Below are positions 1 through 8,393 of a stretch of DNA of 64,000 nt, piece after piece. The stretch is from JALYZC01 sp963725645. Its GTDB lineage: Bacteria; Actinomycetota; Thermoleophilia; Solirubrobacterales; Solirubrobacteraceae. The stretch's first letter is position 1; each line of letters starts with the position of its first letter. The position numbers and the translations under genes are program-made. Location of the stretch: the NCBI GenBank assembly GCA_963725645.1, contig CAVRZD010000002.1, positions 124,001 to 188,000 of the forward strand. The letters are read 5' to 3'. A model generated the notes under the pieces. It was not told the DNA's origin. It searched no databases and saw nothing but the letters and a program-made list of their open reading frames with translations.

Positions 1-415
1 CCGGGCGCCAGCCCTGCCGGGCCAGCGCGGCCGCGGCCACGACCTCGGCCGCGACCTGTGACTTCATGTCGATCGCGCCGCGGCCCCACAGGACGCCGTC
101 GGCGAGGTCGCCCGACCACGGGTCGTGCTGCCACTCGCTCGGCGTGGCCAGCACGGTGTCCACGTGACCCAGGTAGCCGAGCACCGGCCCGTCGCCCGCA
201 CCGGGCAGCCGCGCCACGAGGTTGGGGCGGTCGGGCTCGAGCGCGAGGATCCGGCACTCGAAGCCGGCCTCCTCGAGGAAGCCGTGCAGGTATTCGATCG
301 CGGCGCGCTCGTTGCCGGGCGGGTTGACCGTGTCGAAGCGAATCAGCTCCTGGAGAACCTTGGAGGTCTCGCCTTGGAGCTCGGCGTCGGTGGGCGGCGC
401 GGCAGGTCGGGACAC
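1..415 (-). CDS. M20-family metallopeptidase/deacylase, N-terminal part
   Basis: This is the N-terminal 138 codons of an ArgE/DapE-type zinc amidohydrolase; the rest lies beyond the window edge. The visible part carries the M20 signatures: GHVDTV, whose His and Asp belong to the zinc and catalytic set, and GRGAIDMKSQ, whose Asp bridges the two metals. The N-terminus (TSKVLQELIRFDTVNPPGNE) is typical of the family. The GTG at 415 is the only start that fits. Family members hydrolyse N-acyl amino acids or peptides in the cytosol, but the substrate cannot be read from this fragment. It lies 10 bp downstream of the TauE-like gene on the same strand, so the two may be co-transcribed. Confidence 0.85.
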   Translation of the reverse strand, partial: MSRPAAPPTDAELQGETSKVLQELIRFDTVNPPGNERAAIEYLHGFLEEAGFECRILALEPDRPNLVARLPGAGDGPVLGYLGHVDTVLATPSEWQHDPWSGDLADGVLWGRGAIDMKSQVAAEVVAAAALARQGWRP

Positions 416-425
416 GCCGGGGATG

Positions 426-1184
426 CTACGCCAGCGCCTCGACCGCGACGGCGACGGCGACGACCAGCAGGATCACGGCGATCGCGCGCACGAGATCGCG
501 CTGGGACAGGCGGCCGGTGAGGCGTGAGCCGAGGAGCGCGCCGGGAACCGACGCAGCCGCGCCGAGCACGAGCAGTCCCCAGTCGGGCGCTGCGTCGGGC
601 AGGTGGGCGAGGGCGCCGGCCACCCCGACGCAGAAGCCGACCGTCACGTTCGTCCCGACCGCTCGCGCGGGCGTCTCGTGCACGACCCGCAGCAGCGCCG
701 GCATCCGCAGGGAGCCCAGGATCAGGCCGACGAAGCCGCCGAGCAGGCCGATCACGCCGCCGGTCGCGACCGCCGCCGGGATGTCGATCTTCTGCGGTGG
801 TGCGCCGACGTCCGGCGGGCCTGGCGGGCGCCAGCGCAGCAGGTCGATGCCGCTGTAGAGGAGGACCGCGGCGATCGCGAGCAGCAGGGCGCGGCTCGGC
901 AGCACCCCGGAGAGGTAGCCGCCGAGCACGGCGCCCACGATCGAGGGCGGTGCCATCCAGGCGAACAGCCGCCAGTTGATTCGCCCGGCGCGTACGTGCG
1001 CCACCGAGGCGGTCGCCGCCGCAACGGCGCTGATGGCCAGGTTCGTGCCCGCACCGGACGCCGGCGAGGCCGCCAGCACCACGACGAGCGGCAGTCGCAG
1101 GTTGCCCAGCACGAGCCCGACGAGGCCGCCGGCGAGGGCCACGGTGAAGCACCAGGCGGCGAAGAGCACGTATTCCAGGACCAC
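426..1184 (-). CDS. TauE/SafE-family membrane permease
   Basis: A 252-residue polytopic membrane protein with two related halves, each opening with a glycine-rich segment (AGGLVGLVLGNLRLP near residue 15 and GGFVGLILGSLRMP near residue 145) followed by an AxGTN motif. This internal duplication is the hallmark of the TauE/SafE family (COG0730), proposed to export sulfite, sulfoacetate or related anions. I chose the GTG at 1184 because it gives a start immediately before the first helix; the longer open frame upstream runs into the divergent rarA. The 5' end is only about 22 bp from the rarA start, so the promoters must overlap. The transported compound is not known. Confidence 0.82.
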   Translation of the reverse strand: MVLEYVLFAAWCFTVALAGGLVGLVLGNLRLPLVVVLAASPASGAGTNLAISAVAAATASVAHVRAGRINWRLFAWMAPPSIVGAVLGGYLSGVLPSRALLLAIAAVLLYSGIDLLRWRPPGPPDVGAPPQKIDIPAAVATGGVIGLLGGFVGLILGSLRMPALLRVVHETPARAVGTNVTVGFCVGVAGALAHLPDAAPDWGLLVLGAAASVPGALLGSRLTGRLSQRDLVRAIAVILLVVAVAVAVEALA

Positions 1185-1206
1185 GGGCGGGATACTGACC
1201 GACGAG

Positions 1207-2529
1207 GTGGAGCGGTTGTTCGAGCCCGGTGACGCCCCGCGAGGGCGCACGCCCGTCCCGATTGCGGAGGGGCCGCTGGCCGTGCGCATGCGCCCGGCGG
1301 CGCTCGAGGACTTCGTCGGCCAGGAACACGTGCTGGCCAAGGGCAGCGCGCTGCGGCAGACGATCGAGGAGGGCCGGCCGCACTCGATGATCCTCTACGG
1401 ACCGCCCGGGTCGGGGAAGACGACGCTCGCGCGCATCGTCGCGGCGCAGACGCGCGCCGCCTTCGAGGAAGCGAGCGCCGTCGAGGCCGGCCGCGCTGAG
1501 GTGCGCGCGGTGATCGAGCGGGCCGAGCACCGGCGCGCAGACCGCGGGCGAGTGGACGATCTTCTTCCTCGACGAGATCCACCGCTTCAACAAGGCGCAG
1601 CAGGACACGCTGCTGCCGGCGGTCGAGGAGGGCCTGGTCACGCTGATCGGGGCGACGACGGAGAACCCGTACTTCGAGGTCAACTCCGCGCTGCTGTCGC
1701 GCACGCAGGTCTACGAGCTGCACGCGCTGAGCGCCGAGGAGGTGCTGGTGCTGCTGCGGCGCGCGGTCGAGCGCGGCGAATGCGGCGCGGCGACGGTGGA
1801 CGACGAGGTGCTGGACTTCCTGGCCGACCGGTCGGGCGGGGATGCGCGTGCCGCCCTGTCCGGCGCTCGAGCTGGCCTGCGAGGCGGCCGGCGACCAGCC
1901 CGTCACGATCGAGCACGCCGAGGACGCCCTCCAGCGCAAGGCGCTGCGCTACGACCGCGACGCCGACCAGCACTACGACTACATCTCGGCCTGGATCAAG
2001 GCCACGCGCGGCTCCGATCCCGACGCGTCGCTGTACTACCTGGTGGTCATGCTCGAGGGCGGCGAGGACCCGCGCTTCATCGCGCGGCGGATGATCATCC
2101 TCGCCTCCGAGGACGTGGGCAACGCCGACCCCCGCGCGCTCGAGGTCGCCGTGGCGGCCGCCCATGCCGTCGAGCACGTGGGCATGCCCGAGGGCCAGTT
2201 CGCACTGGCGCAGGCTGTCGATCTACCTCTCCCTGGCCCCGAAGTCCGACGCGGCCAAGCGCGCGGTCGGCGCAGCCCGGAGGCACATCCGCGAGCACGG
2301 CGCCGAGCTGCCGCCGTCCTACCTGCGCTCCGCCGCCTACCCGGGCGCGGCCAAGCTCGGCCGCGGCGAGGGTTACGACTACCCCCACGCCCGGCCCGGG
2401 CACGTCTCGCCGCAGGAGCTGCTGCCGCCGGATGTCGAGGGCAACCGGTTCTATGAGCCCGGCGAGGCCGAGGCGGAGCTGGCGCGGCGCCTGGAGGAGA
2501 TCCGCCGCGCGCGCGGGCGCGACGTGTGA
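1207..2529 (+). CDS. rarA: Replication-associated recombination AAA ATPase RarA, frameshifted
   Basis: RarA/MgsA is a clamp-loader-like AAA+ ATPase acting at stalled replication forks. The sequence shows the family lead-in MRPAALEDFVGQEHVL, Walker A GPPGSGKTT, Walker B FFLDEIHRFNKAQQ, sensor 1 IGATTENP and the C-terminal RarA domain with ASEDVGNADPRA and IYLSLAPKSDAAKRA. The frame is broken three times, near 1525, 1858 and 2215, each time by one extra base (for example TCCG where TCG restores the frame). Correcting these gives a continuous protein of normal length, about 440 residues. I regard it as an intact gene with sequence errors rather than a decayed one. The start is uncertain: GTG 1207 or TTG 1216, just inside the region shared with the divergent TauE-like gene. 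Confidence 0.85.
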
Positions 2530-2618
2530 GGTCGGTCACACGCGGGCGGTTCTTCACAGGGAACTCATGTTCGCCTGCGAACCTGCCCGTGATGCCTTTG
2601 AGCGGGGACCCGGGCGCC

Positions 2619-2969
2619 ATGCTGTCGCGCTCCTACGAGCTGTCCGCGGGCCCGCGCGTGCGCCTTCGCCTCGCGCGGCGGTCCGACCTGCCCGGGTTCC
2701 GCGCGCTGCTCGAGCAGCGCGGCGTGCCGGCCACGGACCTCGAGCTCGAGCGGCTCGTGCGCTTCGACCCGCAGCGGCGGACGGTGATCGCCGCCATGGC
2801 TCCGTTGCGCGGGGCCGAAACCGTCGTCGGCGTCGGCGCGATCGACCTCGACGCCGACGCCGAGCCCGACACCATCGTCGTCGACGAGCGGCTGACGGAC
2901 GGCCTGGGCACGCTGCTCGCCGAGACGCTCGTGCAGCGCGCGCAGATTCGCGCGCGGCGGATCGCGTAG
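2619..2969 (+). CDS. GNAT-like hypothetical protein
   Basis: A protein of about 116 residues whose N-terminal half resembles the first strand and helix of a GNAT acetyltransferase (VRLRLARRSDLPGFRALL) followed by a strand such as VVGVGAIDLD. The usual acetyl-CoA pyrophosphate-binding loop (Q/RxxGxG/A) is not evident, and the last helix (LGTLLAETLVQRAQIRA) replaces it, so it may be a degenerate or non-catalytic GNAT fold. The start is uncertain: ATG 2619 is preferred, ATG 2592 is possible. It sits between rarA and the aldehyde dehydrogenase, both on the same strand. No substrate can be suggested. Confidence 0.55.
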   Translation: MLSRSYELSAGPRVRLRLARRSDLPGFRALLEQRGVPATDLELERLVRFDPQRRTVIAAMAPLRGAETVVGVGAIDLDADAEPDTIVVDERLTDGLGTLLAETLVQRAQIRARRIA

Positions 2970-2985
2970 TACATAATCGGCCGCC

Positions 2986-4596
2986 ATGGCGGCCACCCAG
3001 GAATCCGTCGCCGCGGCCGGCGCGCTGGAGTCCTTCAGCCCCACGACCGGCGAGCGGCTCGGGAGCGTGCCGACCGTCGCGCCCAACGCGGTGCAGGGCG
3101 TCGTGGACGAGGTCGCGCAGGTCCAGCCGTTCTGGGCCCAGCTCCCGTTCGCCGACCGCAGCCCGCTACATGCGCCGCACGGCGCAGGTGATCCTCGACG
3201 AGATCGACGACATCCGCGACCTGATCGCGCGCGAGCAGGGCAAGCCCCGGGTCGAGGCCTACACGATGGAGCTGCTGCCGACGATCGACGCGCTGCACTG
3301 GATCGCCGCCCAGGGCCCGGAGATCCTCGGCGACGAGCGCGTCCGCACCCCGCAGCCGATCTTCTGGTCCAAGCGCGCGAGCTTCGCCTACGAGCCGCTC
3401 GGCGTCGTCGGCGTGATCGCACCCTGGAACTACCCCTGGACGATCCCGCTCGGCGAGGTCGCGATGGCGCTGATGGCCGGCAACGGCGTGGTGCTCAAGC
3501 CGGCGTCGCTGACGTGCCTGATCGGGCAGCGGATCCAGCGCGTGTTCGAGCGCGCCGGCCTGCCCGAGGGCCTGCTGCGGGTCGTCCACGGCGGCGGCGC
3601 GGTCGGCCAGGCGCTGGTCGAGTCGAGCGTGGCGAAGGTCTTCTTCACCGGCTCGGTCGAGGTGGGTCGGGCCGTCGGCGAGACGTGCGCCCGGCGGCTC
3701 AAGGGATCGGTGCTGGAGCTCGGCGGCAAGGACCCGATGCTCGTGCTGGCCGACGCCCACCTTCCGAACGCCGTTTCGGGCGCGCTGTGGGGCGGCTTCG
3801 CCAATGCCGGGCAGACCTGCGCGGGCATCGAGCGCGTCTACGTGGCGCGCGAGGTAGCCGACCGCTTCGTGGAGGGCGTGGTCGCCGGCGCGCGAGCGCC
3901 TGCGAGTCGGCGATCCGCTGGACTGGGACACCCAGGTCGGTCCGATGGCGTCGCGGGAGCAGTTCGAGACCGTGCGGGAGCTGGTGGACGACGCGGTCGC
4001 GGCGGGCGCCCGGCTGCGCTGCGGCGGCCCGGTCCGACGTGCCGGGGCTGGACGGCGCCGCCTTCTACGCCCCCGCCGTCCTCACCGACGTGACCCACGA
4101 CATGCGGATCATGCGCGAGGAGATCTTCGGCCCGGTGCTCCCGATCATCACCGTTGACGCGCGAGGACGAGGCGATCGCCCTGGCCAACGACTCGGAGTT
4201 CGGCCTCGGCGCGTCGGTCTGGACGCGCGACCGCCTCCGCGGCGAGCGCGTCGCGCGCGAGCTCGAGTCGGGGATGGTCTGGATCAACGACCACATGTAC
4301 TCGCACGGCGCCTGCCAGTGCGCGTGGGGCGGGGTGAAGGACTCAGGCCTCGGCCGCGCGCACTCGAAGTTCGGCTTCTACGAGTGCGTGAACGTCAAGC
4401 AGCTCGTCTGGGAGCCGGCGCAGGATCCGCGACTTCTGGTGGCATCCCTACGACGAGACCCTCGGCCGCGGCGTCAAGACCGCCGCCCGCGCTCCTGTAC
4501 GGGCGTGAGGCCGATCGCGGGAAGGCCTGGCGCGAGGGCGGCCTGGCCCTGGCGAAGGTGGCGGGCCGGACGCTGCGGCGGTCGCGCCGGCGCTGA
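2986..4596 (+). CDS. NAD(P)-dependent aldehyde dehydrogenase, frameshifted
   Basis: An ALDH-superfamily enzyme oxidising an aldehyde to the acid. Visible signatures are the cofactor-domain segment APWNYPWTIPLGE, the catalytic glutamate motif LELGGKDPM, the catalytic cysteine in NAGQTCAGIERVYV and the C-terminal REEIFGPVLPI. The reading frame breaks six times (about 3168, 3887, 4034, 4154, 4428 and 4487). At each place removal of one base, for example one C of GTCCGAC or one T of GTTGACG, restores the family sequence. The repaired protein is about 535 residues, slightly long, with a basic C-terminal tail. A CATAAT -10 at 2972-2977 lies 8 bases before the ATG, consistent with a leaderless message. 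The substrate aldehyde is unknown. Confidence 0.85.
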   Translation: MAATQESVAAAGALESFSPTTGERLGSVPTVAPNAVQGVVDEVAQVQPFWAQLPFADRSPLHAPHGAGDPRRDRRHPRPDRARAGQAPGRGLHDGAAADDRRAALDRRPGPGDPRRRARPHPAADLLVQARELRLRAARRRRRDRTLELPLDDPARRGRDGADGRQRRGAQAGVADVPDRAADPARVRARRPARGPAAGRPRRRRGRPGAGRVERGEGLLHRLGRGGSGRRRDVRPAAQGIGAGARRQGPDARAGRRPPSERRFGRAVGRLRQCRADLRGHRARLRGARGSRPLRGGRGRRRASACESAIRWTGTPRSVRWRRGSSSRPCGSWWTTRSRRAPGCAAAARSDVPGLDGAAFYAPAVLTDVTHDMRIMREEIFGPVLPIITVDARGRGDRPGQRLGVRPRRVGLDARPPPRRARRARARVGDGLDQRPHVLARRLPVRVGRGEGLRPRPRALEVRLLRVRERQAARLGAGAGSATSGGIPTTRPSAAASRPPPALLYGREADRGKAWREGGLALAKVAGRTLRRSRRR

Positions 4597-4657
4597 CGAG
4601 GTCCCCCGCTTCGAGCGATACGCCGTCGGCTGAGCGCCGCCCTCTACCCTGTGAGCC

Positions 4658-5400
4658 ATGCCCGCGCAGGCCTACAGCGGCAAGGAATGCGTCTGCCAGC
4701 TCCGCAAGGGGATCTGCGACCAGATCCTGCGTGCAGGGCATGCTCGACACGCCCTTCTACATCGCCTGCCTGCGGCTGAGCGGGCGCCGCTGCCTCGTCG
4801 TCGGCGGCGGTGAGGTCGGCCTGGAGAAGGTCGAGGGCCTGCTGGCCTGCGACGGCGACGTGACGCTGATCGCGCCCGGCGGCCGTACCGGAGCTCGAGG
4901 AGCTGGCGCCGGAGGGCTCGATCCGCTGGGAGCGCGCGGGAGTACCGAGCCGGCCGACCTCGAGGGCGCCTTCCTGGCGATCGCCTCGACCGACGACACC
5001 GACGTCAACATCCGCGTGTACGAGGACGCCGAGCGCCGCGCGATGCTCGTCAACGTCGTCGACGTGCCGCCGCTGTGCAACTTCATCCTCCCGGCGATCG
5101 TGCGCACGGGCCCGCTTGCGATCGCGATCTCCACGGCCGGGGCGTCGCCCGGCGCTGGCCAAGCGCATGAAGCGCGAGATCGCCGAGACCTACGGCGAGC
5201 CCTACGCGCGGCTGGCGGTGCTCCTCAACGACGCCCGCGGCTGGGCCAAGGCGACGCTGCCGACCTACCAGGACCGCAAGGCCTTCTTCGAGGGGATCGT
5301 CAACGGCGACCCCGACCCGGTCGAGCTGCTGCGCGGCGGCGACGAGCGCGCGGTGCGCGATCTCGTCGCCGCCGCCCAGCGCGTGCACGCGCCGGCCTGA
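4658..5400 (+). CDS. Precorrin-2 dehydrogenase/ferrochelatase-like (Met8/CysG-N) protein, frameshifted
   Basis: The protein has the Met8/SirC Rossmann start PFYIACLRLSGRRCLVVGGGEVGLEKVEGLL shortened here to its key parts: FYIACLRL, the VVGGGEVG dinucleotide loop, then AIASTDDTDVN and VNVVDVPPLCNF, which hold the catalytic Asp region, and PLAIAISTAGASP. It would oxidise precorrin-2 with NAD and possibly insert iron to give siroheme, which fits the hemA-hemC-cobA/hemD genes 3 kb downstream. Single extra bases disturb the frame near 4728, 4886, 4944, 4957 and 5153; three of them together keep the middle of the gene readable. ATG 4658 follows a TACCCT -10 (4645-4650). Starts at 4731 or 4740 are alternatives if the 4728 insertion is real. 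Confidence 0.78.
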
Positions 5401-5429
5401 CGCGTCCGCGGCCCCGTAAGCTCGCGCCC

Positions 5430-6122
5430 GTGGCTGCCGAGGATGAGCCGGCCGTCGAGCTGCACGACCTCGGGCGCGACTACGGCGAGCGCGCCGCCCT
5501 GCGCGGCGTCACCGTCACCGTGCCGGCGAGCGCGACGCTCGCCGTCTTCGGCCCCAACGGAGCGGGGAAATCGACGCTGCTGCGCGTGCTGGCCACGCTG
5601 CTGCGGCCCCACCGCGGCGCCGCGCGCGTGCTCGGCCGCGAGCTTCCGCGCGAGGGGTGGGCGGTGCGCGGGCGGATAGGTCTTCTCGGGCATGAGCCTC
5701 TCCTCTATCGCGACCTATCGGGGCGGGAGAATTTGCGCTACCAGGCGCGGCTGTTCGGCGTCGACGGCGCGCGGGTGGAGGAGTTGCTGGAACGGACCGG
5801 GATGACCCGCCGGGCCGACGAGCCGCTGCGCACCCTGTCGCGGGGCATGGTGCAGCGCCTGGCGGTGTGCCGCACCGTCCTGCACGACCCGGCCCTGCTG
5901 CTGCTCGACGAGCCGCTCGCGAACCTGGACCCGGCGGCGATCGACGCCGTCGAGCCGCTGATCGGCCGGGGCGCCGGGCGCACGCGCGTGATCACGAGCC
6001 ACGACCCCGTCGCGGGGCTGCGCGAGGCGGACCTGGTGCTCGGCCTCCGCGGTGGGCACGCCGCGATCGCGTGCGGGGTCGAGGAGACGAGCGAGGCCGA
6101 GGTGAGGGCGTTGTACCGATGA
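5430..6122 (+). CDS. ccmA: Heme exporter ATP-binding protein CcmA
   Basis: A 230-residue ABC ATPase of the cytochrome c maturation system, which powers release of heme from CcmE chaperoning by the CcmABCD complex at the inner membrane. It shows Walker A GPNGAGKST, Q-loop region GLLGHEPLLY, signature LSRGMVQRLA, Walker B LLLLDEPLANLD and the switch His in VITSHD. The GTG at 5430 lies 7 bases after a TAAGCT -10 (5417-5422), suggesting a leaderless message. The gene ends in ATGA shared with the ccmB start. The order ccmA-B-C-D followed directly by heme biosynthesis genes supports the heme-export call over a generic ABC ATPase. Confidence 0.9.
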   Translation: MAAEDEPAVELHDLGRDYGERAALRGVTVTVPASATLAVFGPNGAGKSTLLRVLATLLRPHRGAARVLGRELPREGWAVRGRIGLLGHEPLLYRDLSGRENLRYQARLFGVDGARVEELLERTGMTRRADEPLRTLSRGMVQRLAVCRTVLHDPALLLLDEPLANLDPAAIDAVEPLIGRGAGRTRVITSHDPVAGLREADLVLGLRGGHAAIACGVEETSEAEVRALYR

Positions 6123-6793
6123 GGGGCACCGTCGCGGCGCTGTTGCGCAAGGACCTGCTGCTCGAGCTGCGCACGAAGGAGACCGTGCCGGCGATGGCGC
6201 TGTTCGCCGTGACCACGTTCGTCGTCTTCCACTTCGGGCTGAACCGCGGCTCGGTGAGCGGTGACCTGGCCGCCGGCGTGTTCTGGGTCACGCTGCTGTT
6301 CGCGGCCATGCTCGGGATCAACCGGCTGTTCGTGGCCGAGCGAGAGCAGGGTGGCTTCGACGCGTTCCTGCTGGCGCCGGCGGACCGCACCGCGCTGCTC
6401 GTCGCCAAGGCCTCGGCGCTGTTCGCCTTCCTGTCCGTGCTCGAGCTGATCGCCGTACCGGCGTTCGCGCTGCTGCTGCTCGAACCGTCCCCGTGGCCGG
6501 CGCTGCCCGGCCTGATCGGGATCCTGGCGCTCGCCAACGCCGGAATCGCCGTGATCGGCACGCTCGCCTCGGCGCTCGCCATCCAGACCCGCGCGCGCGA
6601 CCTGATCGCGCCGCTGCTGGCGCTGCCGCTGCTGATCCCGGTGGTGCTCGCCGCCGCCAAGGCCTCGACGCCGCTCCTCCTCGCCGCCGGCCCGGACACG
6701 GTCGCCGCGCGCTGGCCGCTGATCCTCGGTCTCTACGACCTGGTCTTCGCGCTCACCGCGTACGCGGTGTTCGACTTCCTGCTGGAGGACTGA
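6119..6793 (+). CDS. ccmB: Heme exporter membrane protein CcmB
   Basis: A 224-residue protein with six predicted membrane helices, the permease half of the CcmAB exporter. The N-terminus (LLRKDLLLELRTKETV) matches the conserved cytoplasmic start of CcmB, and the loop NRLFVAEREQGGFDAFLLAP is the typical coupling region. Translation is coupled to ccmA by an ATGA overlap. The last 22 codons and stop (6727-6794) have a degenerate second copy at 7387-7454, directly in front of ccmC, with the antisense RTX gene lying between the copies. Confidence 0.9.
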   Translation: MRGTVAALLRKDLLLELRTKETVPAMALFAVTTFVVFHFGLNRGSVSGDLAAGVFWVTLLFAAMLGINRLFVAEREQGGFDAFLLAPADRTALLVAKASALFAFLSVLELIAVPAFALLLLEPSPWPALPGLIGILALANAGIAVIGTLASALAIQTRARDLIAPLLALPLLIPVVLAAAKASTPLLLAAGPDTVAARWPLILGLYDLVFALTAYAVFDFLLED

Positions 6794-6799
6794 GACGGC

Positions 6800-7315
6800 C
6801 TACGGCACGTTCGGCTTGCTCTCGCAGTCGCCGAGGGCGGTGTCGTTCGTGCCGTCGCCGCCATCGCAGGTGTCGCTGCGGTAGGGGAGGATGCTGTCGC
6901 CGCTCATGTAGTCCTCGCCGCTGCCGCCGTGGAGCTGGTCGCTCCCGGCCTCCCCGAACAGGTTGTCGTCGCCGCTGCCGGCGAAGATGGCATCGTCCCC
7001 ATTGCCCGCGTAGATGTTGTCGTCGCCGCTGCCGCCCAGCAGGATGTCGCGCCCGGCGTTGCCGCAGATGTAGTCGTCGCCGCCGCGGCCGTCGACCTGA
7101 TCGTTGCCGCCGCGCGCGACGATCACGTCGGATCCGTTCGTCCCGGTGATGACGTCATTGCCGGTCGTCCCCACGATCGTGGCCTTCCTGTCGTGGCAGG
7201 TCGGGCCTCCCACGCCCGACGACGACGCGACCACCATCAGGCTCACCAGCCCAAGCACCAGCACCGACGCCGCCGCGATCCCCACCTTCGTTCGCCGACC
7301 GACCGTCCAGCGCAT
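6800..7315 (-). CDS. Secreted RTX-type calcium-binding repeat protein
   Basis: A 171-residue protein with a membrane or signal segment near residues 12-35 (VGIAAASVLVLGLVSLMVVA) followed by about seven RTX nonapeptide-like repeats of the GGxGxDxUx type (for example GRGGDDYI, GGSGDDNIYAG and GEAGSDQLHGG), the calcium-binding parallel beta-roll. A C-terminal Cys pair (SDTCDGG and GDCES) may form a disulfide. The start ATG 7315 has a good Shine-Dalgarno, GAGGAGGT, in contrast to its leaderless neighbours. It lies antisense between ccmB and ccmC and is flanked by two copies of the ccmB 3' end, so it looks inserted. No type I secretion genes are nearby. Function beyond calcium binding is unknown. 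Confidence 0.8.
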   Translation of the reverse strand: MRWTVGRRTKVGIAAASVLVLGLVSLMVVASSSGVGGPTCHDRKATIVGTTGNDVITGTNGSDVIVARGGNDQVDGRGGDDYICGNAGRDILLGGSGDDNIYAGNGDDAIFAGSGDDNLFGEAGSDQLHGGSGEDYMSGDSILPYRSDTCDGGDGTNDTALGDCESKPNVP

Positions 7316-7386
7316 CCCGAACCTCCTCGTTCGACCCCGTGCTCCGCGACCCAGCGTACTGCCGCTCGGCCCGGGGCGTGGCACAT

Positions 7387-7454
7387 CGGCCTCTATGATG
7401 GTGTTTCCGTGCTCGCCGCCCACCGCGGTGTTCGACTCGTGCTGGAGGACTGAG
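7387..7454 (+). repeat. Degenerate second copy of the ccmB 3' end
   Basis: This 68-base stretch matches 6727-6794, the last codons and stop of ccmB, at roughly three positions in four. The last 30 bases are nearly identical (both read GCGGTGTTCGACT and then TGCTGGAGGACTGAG). It flanks the antisense RTX gene as a direct repeat and supplies the GGAGG sequence 12 bases before the ccmC start. I infer that a duplication accompanied insertion of the RTX gene into the ccm operon and preserved the ribosome-binding site of ccmC. Confidence 0.75.
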
Positions 7455-7460
7455 CCAGAC

Positions 7461-8219
7461 ATGTACGGCAAGGGGCTGCGCGCCCTGTCGCTCGCCACCA
7501 CCGTGGTGCTCACGGGTGCCTTCGCGCTCGTCTTCTTCTACGCCCCCAACGACGCCGATCAGGGGTTCATCCAGAAGATCTTCTACGTGCACGTGCCGAT
7601 GGCGATCGTCGCCCTGTGCGGGTTCATCGCCGGCGGCGTGATGGCGATCGCGCACCTGCGCACGCGCGCGCAGAAGTGGGACATGCGCTCGTACGTCGCG
7701 ATCCACCTGTCCCTGATCCTCGGCGTCGGCGTGTTGATCACGGGCTCGATCTGGGCCAAGGCGTCGTGGGGCCACTGGTGGGTCTGGAACGAGCCGACGC
7801 TCGTGTCCTTCCTGATCATCTTCCTCCTGTACGCCTGCTACCAGCCGCTGCGCTTCTCGATCGAGGATCCCGAGCGCCAGGCGCGCTACGCATCGGTGTT
7901 CGCGATCATCGCCGGCGCCTTCGTGCCGCTGAACTTCCTCGCCGTGCGCCTCGCCCAGGCCTACACCCACCCCCGCGTCCTCGGGACGACCGGCGGGAGC
8001 CTGCCGGGCGACATGCGCCTGACCTTCCTCGTCGCGCTGGCCGGGATGGTGCTCCTGTTCGTCACGCTGTGGAAGTACGAGATGACCTCGAAGCACGCCG
8101 CCATGCAGCTGCGCGCGCTGCGGCGCAAGCTCGCCGGCGACGAGCATGAGCCGGTGCGCGCCGCGGGACGCAGCGCGGCGCCCGCGGCCACCCTGCACGC
8201 GCGGCCCGACACGCACTGA
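7461..8219 (+). CDS. ccmC: Heme exporter membrane protein CcmC
   Basis: A 252-residue protein of six membrane helices with the CcmC/CcsA-type tryptophan-rich periplasmic motif WGHWWVWNEPTLVS, which binds heme, and flanking histidines (KIFYVHVPMA and the His of AIHLSL) typical of heme ligation. CcmC delivers heme to the chaperone CcmE. The ATG at 7461 is preceded by GGAGG at 7444-7448, a ribosome site located in the duplicated ccmB tail. The C-terminus carries an extra basic Ala/Arg-rich extension of about 40 residues. It is followed 3 bp later by the ccmD-like gene. Confidence 0.9.
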   Translation: MYGKGLRALSLATTVVLTGAFALVFFYAPNDADQGFIQKIFYVHVPMAIVALCGFIAGGVMAIAHLRTRAQKWDMRSYVAIHLSLILGVGVLITGSIWAKASWGHWWVWNEPTLVSFLIIFLLYACYQPLRFSIEDPERQARYASVFAIIAGAFVPLNFLAVRLAQAYTHPRVLGTTGGSLPGDMRLTFLVALAGMVLLFVTLWKYEMTSKHAAMQLRALRRKLAGDEHEPVRAAGRSAAPAATLHARPDTH

Positions 8220-8222
8220 CCG

Positions 8223-8393
8223 ATGCCCGCCCTCCCCCTCGACGAAGCCGGCAAGTACGTCGCCGCCGCGTACATCGTCTTCATCGGCCTGATCCTCGTG
8301 TACGTGGCGATCATGGCGACCAAGCTCTCGCGCATCGAGCGCGAGCTCGAGGAGCTCAACGAGCTCGCCGACCAGCGGGAGCCGCGCTCGTGA
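8223..8393 (+). CDS. ccmD: CcmD-like small heme exporter subunit
   Basis: A 56-residue protein with one membrane helix (YVAAAYIVFIGLILVYVAIM) followed by a charged coil (KLSRIERELEELNELAD). This is exactly the CcmD plan: a single-helix protein that stabilises CcmC-CcmE interaction. Its position just after ccmC supports the assignment more than sequence alone, since CcmD is poorly conserved. The stop TGA overlaps the GTG of hemA in a GTGA tetranucleotide, so heme export and heme synthesis are translationally linked. Confidence 0.8.
   Translation: MPALPLDEAGKYVAAAYIVFIGLILVYVAIMATKLSRIERELEELNELADQREPRS

Noticed and set aside
6800..7315. RTX gene as part of a type I secreted toxin system
   Set aside because: The product is only 171 residues with a Sec-like or anchor segment, and no HlyB/HlyD-like genes occur in the window.
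7155..8216. A 353-codon minus-strand open frame over ccmC
   Set aside because: Antisense shadow of ccmC; composition is that of a complementary frame and no family motif is seen.
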